From Cannabis sativa (taxonomy: Eukaryota; Streptophyta; Magnoliopsida; Rosales; Cannabaceae), in NCBI RefSeq assembly GCF_029168945.1, contig NC_083610.1:52345429-52409428 (forward strand): a stretch of 64,000 nt of DNA, in the 5' to 3' direction. Within the stretch, counting starts at the first letter, position 1; every line of letters starts with the position of its first letter. Under the pieces are notes generated by a model. That model was not told the origin of the DNA. It did not search any database and worked only from the letters and a program-made list of their open reading frames with translations. The translations under genes and the position numbers were made by a program. Below are positions 11,656-24,302 of this stretch, piece after piece.

Positions 11656-12260
11656 TTGGGTCAGTACAAAACAATCTTTCAACCCTGTACCAAAGTTAAG
11701 GGACAAGCCTTGGCAGACTTTGTAGTAGAGTGCACAGGCAAAGAAGAAAGCAACATAACGGACATCCCGGAGCCAGTACAAGAGTCCCTGGCAGAAAACA
11801 ACGAAGATAGACATACCTTAAAATTGCACGTGGACGGATCAGCCACATACCAACTTTTTGGTGCAAGAATTGCCCTTGTCACACCTGGGGAGCAACACCT
11901 ACATGCAAAAATAAAATTTGGGTTCAAGGCCTCCAACAACAAAGCAGAATATGAAGCCCTCATAGCTGGACTAAAACTTGCTCGGGAAGTGCATGCTGAG
12001 TACATTGAGGTCTGTACTCTGTAGTGATTCGGAGCTGGTAGTGAGTCATGTTTCAGGAGAGTACGAGGCCCGAGGAGAGAAAATGATGGCCAATATAAGC
12101 AAGATACAAGACCTACTCGCACAATTCAAGGGTTACACCCTCAGGTAGATTCCAAGAGAAGAAAATACAATTGTTGACGCCTTAGCCCAGCTTGCGAGCA
12201 GCATAGTAACAGATAAGGCCAACCTAGTCCCAATCTAATTCTTAGAAGAACCCAATATCA
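11656..12260 (+). pseudogene. Second, archaeal-type RNase H of element B
   Basis: The frame 11656-12024 reads KGQALADFVVECTGKE, then KLHVDGSATYQLFGARIALV and KASNNKAEYEALIAGLKLA. The Asp of VDGSA and the Glu of AEYEAL are two RNase H catalytic residues. The later Asp-containing block (SDSELVVSHV-like, about 12025-12050) is reached after a stop near 12024. A second RNase H of this type after the RT-linked one is a mark of the Tat lineage. Its role is thought to be in RNA removal during replication. The C-terminal part (to 12260) has further stops. Confidence 0.75.
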
Positions 12261-12280
12261 ATTGTGCTGAAGAAGTCAAA

Positions 12281-13459
12281 ATGATAGACACAACACCAAA
12301 CTGGATGACACCCATAGTAGCCTACCTCAACACTGGAGTACTTCCAAATGACAGGAGCGAAGCTCGGAAGATGATGATGAAAGCTGCACGGTATATCATA
12401 GTAGAAGGTGTGATGTATAGAAAAGGTTTCTCTATTCCATTACTTAGATGTGTAACAAAAGAAGAAGTTGCACGACTCCAGTCCGAGATACATGACGGAT
12501 TCTGTGGCAACCACGCAATAGGACAAAGCCTATCAAAGAAAATACTAAGGCAAGGATATTTCTGGCTGACAATGATGGAAGATTCAAAGGCCTAAGAAAT
12601 ATGACAAACTCCAGAGATTTTTGAAGATCACCCGTGCACTGCCTAACGAGCTAATGCAGATGCAAAGTCCTTGGCCTTTTTCCATTTGGGGAATAGATCT
12701 GATCAGACAATTGCCCAAGGGCAAGGGCAGAGTACAATATGCAGTGGTCGCCGTGAATCATTTTACAAAGAGGATAGAGGCCGAGCCTTTAGCAATGATC
12801 ACTTCTAAAAAAGTACTAGACTTTGTGGTGAAGAACATAATATGTCGGTTTGGACTTTTGCACAAGATCGTTTCGGACAAAGGCAAACAGTTTGATAGCC
12901 AGATGTTTACAAATTTCTGTGTGACACATGGAATCATAAAAAGTTTCTCTACAGTAGCACACCTCAATCAAATGGTCAGGTCAAGGCAGTCAACAAGACA
13001 ATTAAAGACACCCTAAAAAAATGACTTGAAGAAGCTAAAGGAAACTGGCCGGAGGAACTACTAGAAGTATTGTCGTCATACCAAAAAACAGAGAAAATAG
13101 CAACTGAGCAAACACCATTTGCTATGGCCTATGGTTATGAAGCCATGTTGCCCGTGGAATTAGAGCCTCTATCCCACAGAATATTAACCTACGATCAAGG
13201 AGCTAATCATGCCCTCTTAGCATAATCACTTGACGAGATTGAAGAAAAATGAACCTCGGCAAACCTAAAGCTAGTGGCTCATCAGCAAAAGGTAGCTCGG
13301 TACTTCAACAAGAAAGTGAGGGCAAGAAATTTTTTTGTGGGAGATATGGTCCTCAGAAGAGTATTCCTAAACACAAAAGATAGTGCGGCCAGCGTGCTCT
13401 GACCTAACTGGGAATGACAATATCAGGTGGTCGAAGTCACAGACAATAGAGCATATAAG
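12281..13459 (+). pseudogene. Integrase of element B, C-terminus interrupted by C
   Basis: The zinc-binding region is partly kept in 12281-12595 (EIHDGFCGNHAIGQSLSKKI) but the second half with the Cys pair is lost around 12596. The catalytic core continues in 12621-13016: WGIDLIRQLP (first Asp), KIVSDKGKQFDSQMF (second Asp) and, after a frameshift, the NGQVKAVNK-like block with the Glu (about 12970-12995). A conserved EELLEVLSSY-type stretch and a VGDMVLRR-type C-terminal domain follow with stops. Element C inserted at 13460; the match resumes at 34235, where RYWNGEHLRKY-like sequence ends the domain. Confidence 0.75.
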
Positions 13460-13987
13460 TGTTAGATATATTTTACCAGGATCTAGATTTACTACCATGT
13501 ATGTTTCATTAACATCCTAATATGAATTCTAAAACAATGAAACAAACACATATAAAGTTTAGGAAACCTTACATTGGGTGCAGCAAAATATAATGACTCC
13601 TTCCGTTCAATATCAGTCCCTTCCGATGTATACTCCATACATCCGATACTGGTAAAGTTTTCCAATGCCCTGGAAATGACATAACACTTATCCAAGGTGT
13701 AAGAATACTTATCGCTGATTATCATGCCAGTCTAAATCCAGTGTTCTGACAAATCAGGGAATAAACTTTCGAACATATAATTAAGATTATATTCCACTGT
13801 GCTGACAACACTATAATCATTAACAAATTCATATGTTCTGGACTTAAATAGAATTCATACATTATGTATATATAATCATGAAATAAATCATGTGAACCAT
13901 GCAACATTAAATGTTATTTCTGATCTTTATTAATAAGTAAATCTGATTATATTGAAATGAGTTTAATTTAGGGCATAAAACCCAACA
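13460..13987 (-). repeat. 3' LTR of element C, internally deleted
   Basis: It is only 528 bp, whereas full LTRs of this family here are 1857-1881 bp. Both LTR tips are kept (TGTTAG... and ...CCCAACA). About 1.3 kb from the middle is missing, including the TATA box. The deletion joins CTTCCGTTCA to ATATCAGTCC at 13605-13610, and both parental sites carry GTTCA, so it is a microhomology deletion. Confidence 0.8.
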
Positions 13988-14001
13988 AACTCCCACTTGC
14001 A
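13988..14001 (-). promoter_or_regulatory. Polypurine tract of element C
   Basis: On the minus strand the sequence is GCAAGTGGGAGTT directly before the LTR's TGTTGGG, the usual form for this type of copia element. It fixes C's orientation. Confidence 0.7.
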
Positions 14002-16779
14002 CTAATATAAAACAAAATGTGCATTTCAAATAATCTCAACACCTCTATATACAAATCAAGTGTAGTAGTAGTATACTCCTCGTAATAGGATCTGACAGGT
14101 TGAATTAAACACAACCTTTTCTCCACCATTACACTTCCTTAATCACAAAATCCTTGATAATGTGAAATTCCTCTCTATATGTCTACTCTCTTGGGATATT
14201 ACATTCTATACTTTTGGCAACTACTTTTTGGTTAATCAGGAAATAACACTAGTAGTTAAGACAAGTTGGAACGGTACCACAAATGTATAGAACTTTCCTT
14301 AGACTGAATAAGTACCTTTCCTGCATCTTTAACATTCAGTCTCTCTCTGGTAGACCAAGAGACTTCAGATAGGTTTTAAGACTTCTCCAAAATCACTACT
14401 CCACCCCCAGAGTAATCACCATCTTATCAGTAGACTTTCTAGCACAAAGGAAAGTCTCGAAATCTGATGTGGTGTAGTCTAAGAGTTTTAAACACACTCT
14501 TATCGACTAACATATAGTTCCTCTTCTTAATCTTAAGATTTACTTGATTGTCTTCCAATGTTCCTCTCCTGGATTAATCTGATAGTTACTCATTACTCCC
14601 ACTCAACAGCAGGTGTCTGGTCTAAGGCATACTAAAGCATATCTGAGACCTCTCACTGTTGATATAAGAAATTCTTTCATGGCTTTATCTTTTCTGGAAT
14701 AGTTGAGACTTTTCCTTAGATAAATAAAATCTATGCCTAGAAGTCGAGAAGCTTCTATAGATTTCCATTAGAAAAGAAAATGCTTCAGCATCTTACTAAA
14801 GTAAGTTGCTTGCATTAGAGTAAGTAATTACCAGTTGTACCACAAGCCATAGGTTTAGATAAACTCAAAAATAGGAACAGGAATTTTTGTTAAGTCCATT
14901 GAATAGACTTATTAACGAAAATTTCCTTTTTATGTCCTCGTAATAGAAAACTTTAGGTTACTCCATGTGAATGGATCAAACCATAGTTCTATTGGCTTTT
15001 CTTCTTAGTTTCTTATCTCGACAATCCATTACTTGTTTAAACTCACAATGGATTTTAATCACTAGTATCTTCCAAGTCATAAGAAGGTGAGTTCCTAAAA
15101 ACCCTCCCACTACGACAAGGTACCGTGAATTATGTCTAAGAAAACTAAATGGTATTAACCTCTTCGGTTGTGTTAAGACAATAGAGACAGTGGGATCATC
15201 GTGTATCGAATTAGATGATAGAACACTTATGGAATCAAGAAAAAATTATCTCCTTTATTTGCTACTTTGTTTTTCAGACTTAGTCATTTTCTTAGAAAAG
15301 TAGTATTTGTTTAGACAAACACTTTCTTATCTAATGACTATGGGATGGTCCATCCCTAATCACTTAGAATAGCTAACAAACATGCAAACCATGGTTAACA
15401 GTTCTAGCTTTTCTTAAGATTTCGATTAGTTCATCCATGAATCTAGTAATGGTTTACACTAAGTACCCAACCATTGCAACATTTTGAAATTGTATTACCA
15501 TAGAAGGACTTAGGCAACGATTAGTAACTAATCATCAATATGTAACTCGAAATTTCTGGGGAGGTAAGTTTGGATATAATTCAAAATCAATTTAATGATC
15601 TTTGAACTGCATATCTACTAACTATTTCTCCACCCCTATCAGTTCCCAAGATCTTTAACCACTTACCTTAATGGTTTTTCACCATTGCTAGAAATTCATG
15701 AAATTTTTCAAACATTTCAAATTTCTTTTGCTTAAGGTAAAATCTAGAGTGATCGTTTTAAGAATACAACAAAAAACTCATATCCACCCCTGAATGTACA
15801 TCCATCTGCGAATGAGATGAACTTAATTTCAGTGGACATAGGCATATTAACTCTTTGCAGTGAATGATCTTGTCAAAATTACTATGAACAAGATACAAAT
15901 GCCATAGATTTATAAAATATGGTTGTAGTCTTTTGATGATTAGGTTTAGTTACATCAAAGAGTTCTTAGAATAGCCCAAGTGGATCTTGGTCACAGAATA
16001 CTAAACTCATATCCATACTTTAACATACAGTTTTTGAATCCATTAACAGAAGATGGATATTAAACACTTGTGAAAGTGTAACTGTATTGTATTCTGGAAA
16101 TAGAAATATAAGAAATTTCTGTTTGGAATCTAAAATTAAAGTCAAAGACTTAAATTTATACCAAATATAATGAGTAATTCTTTCTTGGACCACCACTACT
16201 AATTTAACTCTAAGTCTTATTTGCCCATACAAGTAGGAGATTTCTAAGATTGAGGATTTATATCAATTCGGGATAGAATTTCGAGAATATAATCAAATGC
16301 GTCATTCAATTTCTTAAGAGAAAATATAGAATGACATGAAATGATTTATAGACCATTCATCCAATGATATGTTATTGAGCTAATTCGTCATGAATAAGCT
16401 AAGAGGAATTAGGATAATTTCGTATTTAAATAAGAATCCAACGATGCTCCGATTTGCGAGAGTCAAAGTAATCTTATTTATACAATCTTCTTGTTTCATA
16501 TTGTAAATACTAGTCTAAGGTGTCATCAATTGATGAACAGCTAGATGTTGCATTTACAATATTTATCTTTCGAGATCCAAGACTATTATGTTTGTCTAAT
16601 GGTGACAATCCATTAGGGATTTGTCCCATTAGAACAACAAACCAAGTTAGACTAACAATGAAGATTCAAAATTAAACTACAATTTAATAACAGAAAATAA
16701 CATGGTTCAATATAAATTCATACACAATTCAGAAAATATTAAACACATAGCAAGTAGGAATGACAAGTGAAAATACTAA
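14002..16779 (-). pseudogene. Decayed internal region of C with a copia RNase H remnant
   Basis: No open frame of note is present. On the minus strand at about 14205-14070 short pieces read HIERN, then in another frame IIKDFVI and NLSDPIT, which match the end of copia RNase H (HIERKYH..., then ...NLADPLTK). The rest, to 16779, is A/T-rich and unrecognised. A 650-bp part (about 14970-15620) recurs at 31927-32574 inside the right LTR complex. A variant of the GACTCTCGC motif found in the leader occurs on the minus strand at about 16454-16470. Confidence 0.5.
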
Positions 16780-16954
16780 TGTAATATCTGCTAACTCCGA
16801 AAGGGTATTTTTGTAATTTTATTTAGTTGAGAGTATTTTTTTTATTATTTTACATATTTATGGATTTAAATATGTATGAGATTTTTCTTTGTGATGATAT
16901 GATATTATTGGCATGTGCATAATGCCTAATAGATATATATTGTTATATGGGTAT

Positions 16955-16975
16955 ATTATTATTATTATTATTAAC

Positions 16976-17048
<73 letters not shown>
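16955..17048 (+). repeat. (TTA)n microsatellite in D 5' LTR
   Basis: An interrupted TTA/ATT repeat of about 94 bp. The 3' LTR copy differs in length. The open frame running across it codes only Leu/Ile runs and is not a gene. Confidence 0.9.
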
Positions 17049-17238
17049 CAATATTATTACTAATATTAACATTAAGATATGCATATATACGATATTATGT
17101 AGAACCGTCCCGTAACAACCAAGATTTTTGTGGAATGGGAATTGTTCCACTTCGATTCAAAGCGATATTTTACTTGGGTTTAAACACGATAGAAATTAGG
17201 TTTTAAGCTCTATTTTCGTACACCCAAAATAGAGAACC

Positions 17239-17241
<3 letters not shown>

Positions 17242-17286
<45 letters not shown>
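17242..17286 (+). repeat. (GA)n microsatellite in D 5' LTR
   Basis: A pure GA run of 45 bp; the 3' LTR copy has 39 bp. Confidence 0.9.
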
Positions 17287-17287
<1 letters not shown>

Positions 17288-19498
17288 ACGTATACGGCGT
17301 ATACGATACCGAAAATTTTTGTTTCTTCAAGCGGAGTGAAACCTGGGTGAACGTGGGGGTTTGGGATCACTTATATACGACCTAAGGAAGCTTTTTAACG
17401 TGGTATAAGGGGCGGAAGTCGTCGTTTTGAGATTCGCCATTTTTGAAACTTCAAAGGTGCGGCTTAGTTACGGACTCGAATTCGAACGTGTTTAAGCTTG
17501 TTCTTGGGTCAAGGGAGGTTATATTTGAGTGCATGGGACCCTAAGGATTGTTTTTGACGTAAGAAAACGAAGCTTTAACGTCCAAAACGAAAATCCAAAA
17601 TTTTGACTCCATTCAAGACGGTACACCGCCAACGAAGAAGACAACCCCGATCTGCCTTCTCGGACCACTTTTCTTGATCGTTTTGAGGACCTGAGCATTG
17701 TAGAGAGCTTCCCCAATCGAAAGGACGCTTCAAGAGCAATCAGAGACAAAGTTACACTTTACCGGCGACGAAACCGACGAGAACGCCGGCGACCGCGTTC
17801 TGACAGTTTCTGAGGTGTTTTTCTTAGATATTTTTGTATATTTTGATTCCTTATTTTATTCTAAGGTGCTTGGTGAAGTTTCATAATTTTCAGAATTTAT
17901 TTGGAATTATTGTGAATTATTTAGTATAATTCATAGATTAATTATGAAAAATACTTAGGGTGCTCAGAAAAATCTAGATTTATTTTATATGATGGACTAT
18001 GATATATAAACGGTTATAAAATTAGTAAATTGAATTTTCAGGCGATTATGTATTTTTCATGAATTATTGATGTTATTTCTTATTTTAATTATGAAAAATA
18101 CCTAGGTTGCTTAGAAAATTTAAAGAAAATTATTTATGACTTAGTACAGATTATAAACTGTGTTAGAGGAGTTAGATTCGGTTTTTAATAAATCTTGGTA
18201 TTTTTCATGAATTTACTTAATTAATGCTTAAGTTAATTATGAAAAATGGATAAGTGTTGTTAAAATAGTAAAATGTATTTTTGAAATACCATTTACTGTC
18301 TATGATATCGAATGGAATAGGTTTTATTATTTATTGGTTGCTGTAGGTATTTATTATAATTATTGGTGATTAATTAACTATTTATTTGGACTTTAATAAG
18401 AATAAATAGTATTTTAGTAAATTTTACGTAAAAATGTGTTGTACGAATTCATGTTTTACGTTAAGAATGTTTGTTTGAGTCCATGCAATATGTTTGTGTG
18501 AATCAAAATAATAAATGCTTATGTATGGTGTGTCATGCAAGTGAAATAGACCTATGTGTTACGTATTTTTACGTAAGTTTCTGTATGAGTTTAGAGATTC
18601 ATACTTGAATGTATTTTGAGTGTATTGTTGTGTTAATGAATGTTTAGGATCTTGTTCTCAACAAGGAAATTCATTGAGGTGCTCGAGGTAGCAAGTGTGG
18701 TCTTAGCAACTGAGGTAAGAAGTGTGGACATCTGTGCACAGGGTGTATGTTATGCATACAACTTGGGTTGGTTTGCTATTTAATTTGATTGTGTTGTGAT
18801 TTCCTTATATTTTGTGAGCATCGTTAGCATGAGAATAATATTAGGGTCTTGCTGCTTGTGTGAGCATATCACTTGCAGGTTATAACCTTATCATGGGTGA
18901 GTACAACTTATGGTAATTAATTGCCCTGTTGGATGCCAAGTGTGAGAATAACACAAGGCAGGGCAGGTTACCTCATGTCTGATCAACATGAGAGAATAGT
19001 TGATTATCGTATGTGAGTATAATGTGCGGTATGAGACTTGATGTGTGCATGTGAGAACAACATGCGTTGTGGATATATTTATGGAATGTGAATTACTGTT
19101 GATTAATATTAAAGAGTAAATTATGTCAAGTAACTAGTTAGGAGGGTTATGTCCTACATAGCTCTTCTTACTGGGCGTTAGCTCACGGGTACTCTGTGTG
19201 TAGGTAAGGGTAAGGTTAAGCAGTGAGATTGAAGAGCTCGAGGCGTGGACCGCATGTTAGGGGGGCTGACACAGTATTTTGCTTTTAATGTTTTTTTTAA
19301 CTGCTAAACATTTTGGAACTATTATTTTGACTTAACTAGTTCTTATTTAAGTTTACAGTACTAAAAGTATTTTGTTTTAAACAATGAGATCTCATGCTTG
19401 GATATTTTTCAATAAAGAAGTATTTGATTGTCTTTATCTTATTAAATTGTTTTATACGGACTATCCTATGTGACATCTCGGGAAATCGGGGTGTTACA

Positions 19499-19513
19499 AT
19501 ATGGTATAAGAGC
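19499..19513 (+). promoter_or_regulatory. Primer binding site of element D
   Basis: ATATGGTATAAGAGC follows the LTR. TGGTATAAGAGC differs by one base from TGGTATCAGAGC, the site for initiator tRNA-Met in many plant elements. Confidence 0.7.
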
Positions 19514-19687
19514 AATACGGTCCTAAAGAATGTGGTTAGCCCTAACATGTAAAGTTCACCGCCATGAGACGAGCTCGACTCACTGTACTCTAAGTGGTTA
19601 TTACTTATAATTAAGTTGCCTTAAATTTCTGCATGCGAGAGGGTAACATTATTTTCATGTAAAATTTATGATCAAAATGATCTTGAT

Positions 19688-22057
19688 GTGTATTGGTTTG
19701 TGTGGTTCAGGAGTTTAGAAATGCCTTCTAGAAGGTCAGTTAGAGTGGGTCGAGGTCGAGGTCGAGGCCAAGGCCAAGGCCGAGATGATGGAGGGATCAA
19801 TGACCCACCTCAAGCACCACAGGGATGGGAAGAGCGCATTGCCGCATTGGAAGGAATCATTCATAGGCAGGATGAAGAACTTCGTCAGCTGAGACGTCAA
19901 CCGGAGCCGCCAGTCCAAATAAGGCAGGATGCAGAAAATAGAGACCCACCAGCTGCAGTGGTATATCCTGCTACAGAGGCTAGACATGAGTTGTTAGCAG
20001 AGAGATTTCGGAAACAACACCCACCTGAGTTTGAGGGAGGCATAGACCCGGTAGTGGCTGAGGAGTGGATAAGTCGCATAGAAAGCATTTTGCAGATGCT
20101 AAGGGTGGATGGGAATGACCGAGTGAAGTGTGCATCTTACATGCTGAGGAAAGATGCTCGTATCTGGTGGGAGGTGGTGGAACAAACAAAGAATGTAGAT
20201 ACCATGAACTGGGACGATTTCAAAAGGGTCTTTAATGAGAAGTATTATAACTCAGCAGTTCTAGCAGCAAAGGTCGATGAATTTACTGGGTTAGTCCAAG
20301 GGAGTCTTACTGTGACTGAGCATGCACAAAAATTTGATAGATTGGCGAAATTTGCTCCAGATCTGGTACCTACTGATAGAGTGCGAGCACATCGATTTGT
20401 GGAGGGCCTGAAACCAATGGTTGCTCGAGATGTGGAAATTGTGTCAAGGGGTCAATTCAGTTATGCTCAAGTTGTCGAAATGGCTTTTACAGCTGAGCGG
20501 AGTGAAAACAAAATTTGGAAGGAAAATGTTACCAGGAGAGAATCGAAGAAAGGTGGAGCCAATTCTAATGACCACAAGAAACGAGGACAGGACCAGTCCG
20601 GGCAGCCAAGTCAAGACAAGAGGTACAAAAGTGATAACGACCAACGATTTAATGGCAGCAGTGGGCGAAACATTCCAGAATGCCCTAAATGTACCAAACG
20701 TCATCTCGGCGAGTGTCGCGCAAAAGCATGCTACAAATGTGGAAAAGAAGGACACATCAAACGCAATTGCCCACTATGGGGACAGACTGGGAACAGAGCA
20801 GAACCCAAGAAAGATGACAAGTATGTTCCAGCCAGAGTTTTTGCCATCACTCAAGCAGAAGCTGAGGCCAGTCCTTCGGTTGTATCAGGTCAGATTCCTA
20901 TGGCCAACACCACTTGTAAAGTTTTGTTTGATTCAGGTGCAACTCATTCCTTTATTGCTAGCACAATTGTTAATCATATAAATGCACCGAGTGAATTATT
21001 TACTGTGGGGTTTGGAACCATGTTACCATCTGGGGAGGTTGTAATCTCTAGAAGTTGGCTTAGGGGTATACCTGTCAGGATAGATGGTAGAGAATTATTT
21101 GTAGACCTGATTGTATTAGATTTATTTGATTTTGATGTAATCTTGGGCATGGATTTTCTTACCAAATATAGAGCATCAATTGACTGCAAGCAAAAGAAAG
21201 TTGTTTTCACACCAGAAGATGGAGAGACTTTCGAGTTCAGGGGTGTAGGAAAGAAACCCCGCACTCCTATTATTTCGGCAATGAAGGCTGGGCAACTATT
21301 GCAGCGTGGGTGCTTAGGGTATCTAGTTAATGTGGTTGATGACACCAAGAAAATTGAAAGAAAGCCAGAGGAAACACGGGTAGTTGCTGAGTTTCTTGAT
21401 GTATTTCCAGAGGAGTTACCCGGGTTACCACCACACAGAGAAATCGAATTTGTGATAGAATTAGTGCCCGGAACAGCACCAGTTTCCCGTGCACCATATA
21501 GAATGGCACCATCTGAATTGAAAGAACTCAAAATACAGTTGGAAGAATTGCTTAAGTTAGGGTTTATCAGTCCTAGCTACTCTCCGTGGGGCGCACCAGT
21601 TCTATTTGTTAAAAAGAAAGACGGTACTATGAGAATGTGCATAGATTACCGAGAACTGAACAAGGTGACTATAAAGAATCGGTACCCATTACCGAGAATT
21701 GACGACTTGTTTGACCAGCTTCAAGGGAAAAAGGTGTTTTCTAAGATTGATCTTCGTTTAGGATACCATCAGCTAAGAATCAAAAATGAAGACATACCGA
21801 AGACAGCCTTCAGAACGAGATACGGGCATTATGAGTTCATGGTGATGTCATTTGGACTTACAAATGCCCCAGCAGCTTTTATGGACCTCATGAACCGAGT
21901 CTTCAAGGAATATCTGGATCAGTTTGTCATTGTATTCATAGATGATATACTGATTTATTCTAAGACAGAGGAGGAACATGAGGAGCACTTACGCTTGACC
22001 TTGCAGCGACTGAGAGAACATCAATTGTATGCCAAGTACAAAAAATGTGAGTTCTAG
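19688..22057 (+). pseudogene. D polyprotein, part 1: Gag, protease and RT
   Basis: The frame is open for 789 codons. I favour the second ATG (19721, [14 protein letters not shown]) as the start because the preceding 11 residues have no family likeness. In order: basic Arg/Gly N-terminus; Gag core ([18 protein letters not shown] to about residue 300); zinc knuckle [14 protein letters not shown] (about 20727-20770); protease [12 protein letters not shown] (about 20920) and [10 protein letters not shown] with [28 protein letters not shown], the catalytic [11 protein letters not shown] (about 21930) and [16 protein letters not shown] at 22055-22057 replaces the Trp usual after KCEF. This part is otherwise intact. 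Confidence 0.93.
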
Positions 22058-23758
22058 TTGTCCGAGGTTGCATTTTTGGGCCACATTGTCACTAACGGGA
22101 GAATAAAAGTAGATCCTGCCAAGGTTGCTGCAGTGAAAGAATGGCCTAGACCAAAGACCGCCTCAGAGGTTCGAAGCTTTTTGGGTTTAGCAGGCTATTA
22201 TAGAAGGTTTGTTGAGGGGTTCTCAGAGATAGCCACACCCTTAACAGAATTAACTAGGAAGAATCTAAAATTTTCCTGGTCAGACAAGTGTGAGCAAAGC
22301 TTCCAAGAGTTGAAGAATAGACTTATCTCAGCACCAATCCTCAGTTTACCAACAGAAGAGGGACAATTTGCGGTATATTGTGATGCATCTAAACAAGGGT
22401 TGGGTTGTGTTCTAATGCAAGAAGGGAAGGTAATTGCTTACGCTTCAAGGCAATGAAAAGAATACGAACAGAGATACCCGACACATGACCTAGAGTTAGC
22501 CGCAGTGGCTTTTGCACTAAAAATTTGGCGTCATTATCTCTATGGAGTGAAATGTGAAATCTACACCGATCATAAGAGTTTAAAGTACTTTTTCATCCAG
22601 AGGGAGCTAAACATGAGGCAGAGGAGATGGTTGGAGCTGGTCAAAGACTACGACTGCGAGATAATGTACCATTCCGGTAAAGCCAATGTGGTAGCAGATG
22701 CACTCAGCCGTAGAGGTCCCGGACTAGTTTCAACTTTACAAGGAGTATCAAGGGAATTAGTGGAAGACATGGAACGAGCTGGTATAGAGTTTATTACAGG
22801 GCAACTTGCAAAGGTCACACTTCAATCCACTTTGTTAGAAAGAATTAAGGAGGGGCAGACGACAGATCAAAAGCTCAGTGAACTAAAGCAAGAAATTTTG
22901 AATAGTAACGCCAAAGATTATGAAATATCAGACACGGGATTAATTCGGTTCAAGGGACGAATTTATGTGCCCGATAATGATGAGCTCAAGAAGGGGATAT
23001 TGGTAGAAGCTCATACTACACCTTATTCAGTTCATCCCGGGACCACTAAAATGTACCATGACCTAAAAGCATTGTATTGGTGGCCTGGTATGAAAAAGGA
23101 TGTAGTTGAATTTGTGGCCAAATGCTTAACATGTCAACAAGTTAAAGCAGAGCATCAAAGACCAGCAGGATTATTACAACCACTGAAGCTCCCTGAATCG
23201 AAGTGGGAAGAGATTTCCATGGATTTTGTGACTGGGTTACCTAAGACTACAAAGCAACATGACGCCATTTGGGTAGTCGTCGATAGGTATACAAAATCTG
23301 CCCATTTTCTACCAGTACGCATGACTTACTCCATGGACCATTTTGCTGAACTTTATGTGAATGAGATTGTGAGATTACATGGGGCACCGTATTCTATTGT
23401 TTGTGATCGAGATGCTCGGTTCACTTCGTCTTTTTGGGAAAGCTTACAGAGAGCAATGGGAACTCGATTGAAGTTCAGCACTGCATATCATCCAGAGACA
23501 GATGGTCAGACTGAGAGAACAAATCAGATCTTGGAAGATATGTTAAGGGCATGTGTGGTAGATTTCCAAGGATCATGGAGCAAATACCTGCCTTTGATTG
23601 AATTTTCTTACAACAACAGCTATCAGTCTACTATCGGGGTAGCACCCTATGAGATGTTGTATGGAAGAAAATGCAGGTCTCCAGTGCATTGGGATGAGTT
23701 GGGAGAGAACAAACTCCTAGGGCCAGATGCAATTCAGCACACCAACGAAGTTATTTAG
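22058..23758 (+). pseudogene. D polyprotein, part 2: RNase H and integrase
   Basis: It continues in the same frame. The RT end ([13 protein letters not shown]) leads into RNase H ([22 protein letters not shown]). A TGA at 22454-22456 after ASRQ breaks it. Then come [20 protein letters not shown] and VADALSRR. Integrase follows: a zinc-binding [17 protein letters not shown]...CLTCQQ region; the catalytic core with MDFVTGLPK (Asp), [13 protein letters not shown] (Asp) and [13 protein letters not shown] (Glu); and [19 protein letters not shown] at 23756-23758 (after NEVI) stands where relatives have Gln, so CAG to TAG is likely. All catalytic residues are present. Confidence 0.92.
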
Positions 23759-24265
23759 AAGATCAGGGCTAGAATGATCACAGCTCAGAGCAGACAGAAA
23801 TCTTATGCAGACCTGAAGCGGAGAGACACTGAGTTCGAAGTGGGTGATCATGTGTTCCTTCGAGTGACACCACGAAAAGGACTCTCGGTGAAGAGATTTG
23901 GCAAGAGAGGGAAACTAAGTCCCAGATATGTTGGTCCATTTCAGATATTGGACAGAGTAGGCAGTGTAGCTTATAGAATAGCTTTACCGCCATCATTATC
24001 TGGGGTGCACAATGTATTTCATGTATCTCAACTCCGGAAATATGTGTCAGACCCATCACATGTTTTGAGCTATGCAACACTGGGTTTGCAGGAAGACTTA
24101 TCTTACAATGAACGCCCGATAAAGATTCTAGATCAAAAAGATAGGATTTTGAGAAATAAGACTATTACCTTGGTGAAAGTCCTATGGAGAAACAGTGTGG
24201 TTGAGGAAGCTACTTGGGAGCTTGAGTCTGATATGCGAGAACAATATCCTGAATTATTTGAGTAA
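23759..24265 (+). pseudogene. D polyprotein, part 3: integrase C-terminus with chromodomain-like end
   Basis: It is in frame with parts 1 and 2. It opens KIRARMITAQSRQKSYAD, then VGDHVFLRVTPRKG, RYVGPFQILDRVG and GVHNVFHVSQLRKYV, the conserved C-terminal domain of gypsy integrase. The last 55 residues (about 24100-24262: NERPIKILDQKDRILRNK, VKVLWRN and EEATWELESDMREQYPELF) fit a chromodomain, which in chromoviruses steers integration to marked chromatin. It ends at TAA 24263-24265, close to the polypurine tract. Confidence 0.88.
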
Positions 24266-24289
24266 AATTTCGGGACGAAATTTTCTTTT

Positions 24290-24302
24290 AGAGAGGGATA
24301 AT
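24290..24302 (+). promoter_or_regulatory. Polypurine tract of element D
   Basis: AGAGAGGGATAAT lies directly before the TGTAATATCT of the 3' LTR. Confidence 0.8.

Larger units (their letters stand above)
16780..19498 (+). repeat. 5' LTR of element D
   Basis: The 2719 bp run from TGTAATATCT to GGTGTTACA and match 24303-27017 almost throughout. It contains a (TTA)n and a (GA)n microsatellite and a near-palindrome CGTATACGGCGTATACG at 17289-17305. The primer binding site follows. Confidence 0.93.

Noticed and set aside
16913..17206. Open frame coding a long Leu/Ile run, also at 24437-24733, looking like a membrane segment
   Set aside because: It is translation of the (TTA)n microsatellite in the LTRs of D and is present twice only because the LTRs are duplicates.
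20421..20981. 186-codon ORF within D in another frame, and minus-strand ORFs at 20444-20755 and 20974-21531
   Set aside because: They are shadows of the gag-pol frame, which has the domains and motifs.
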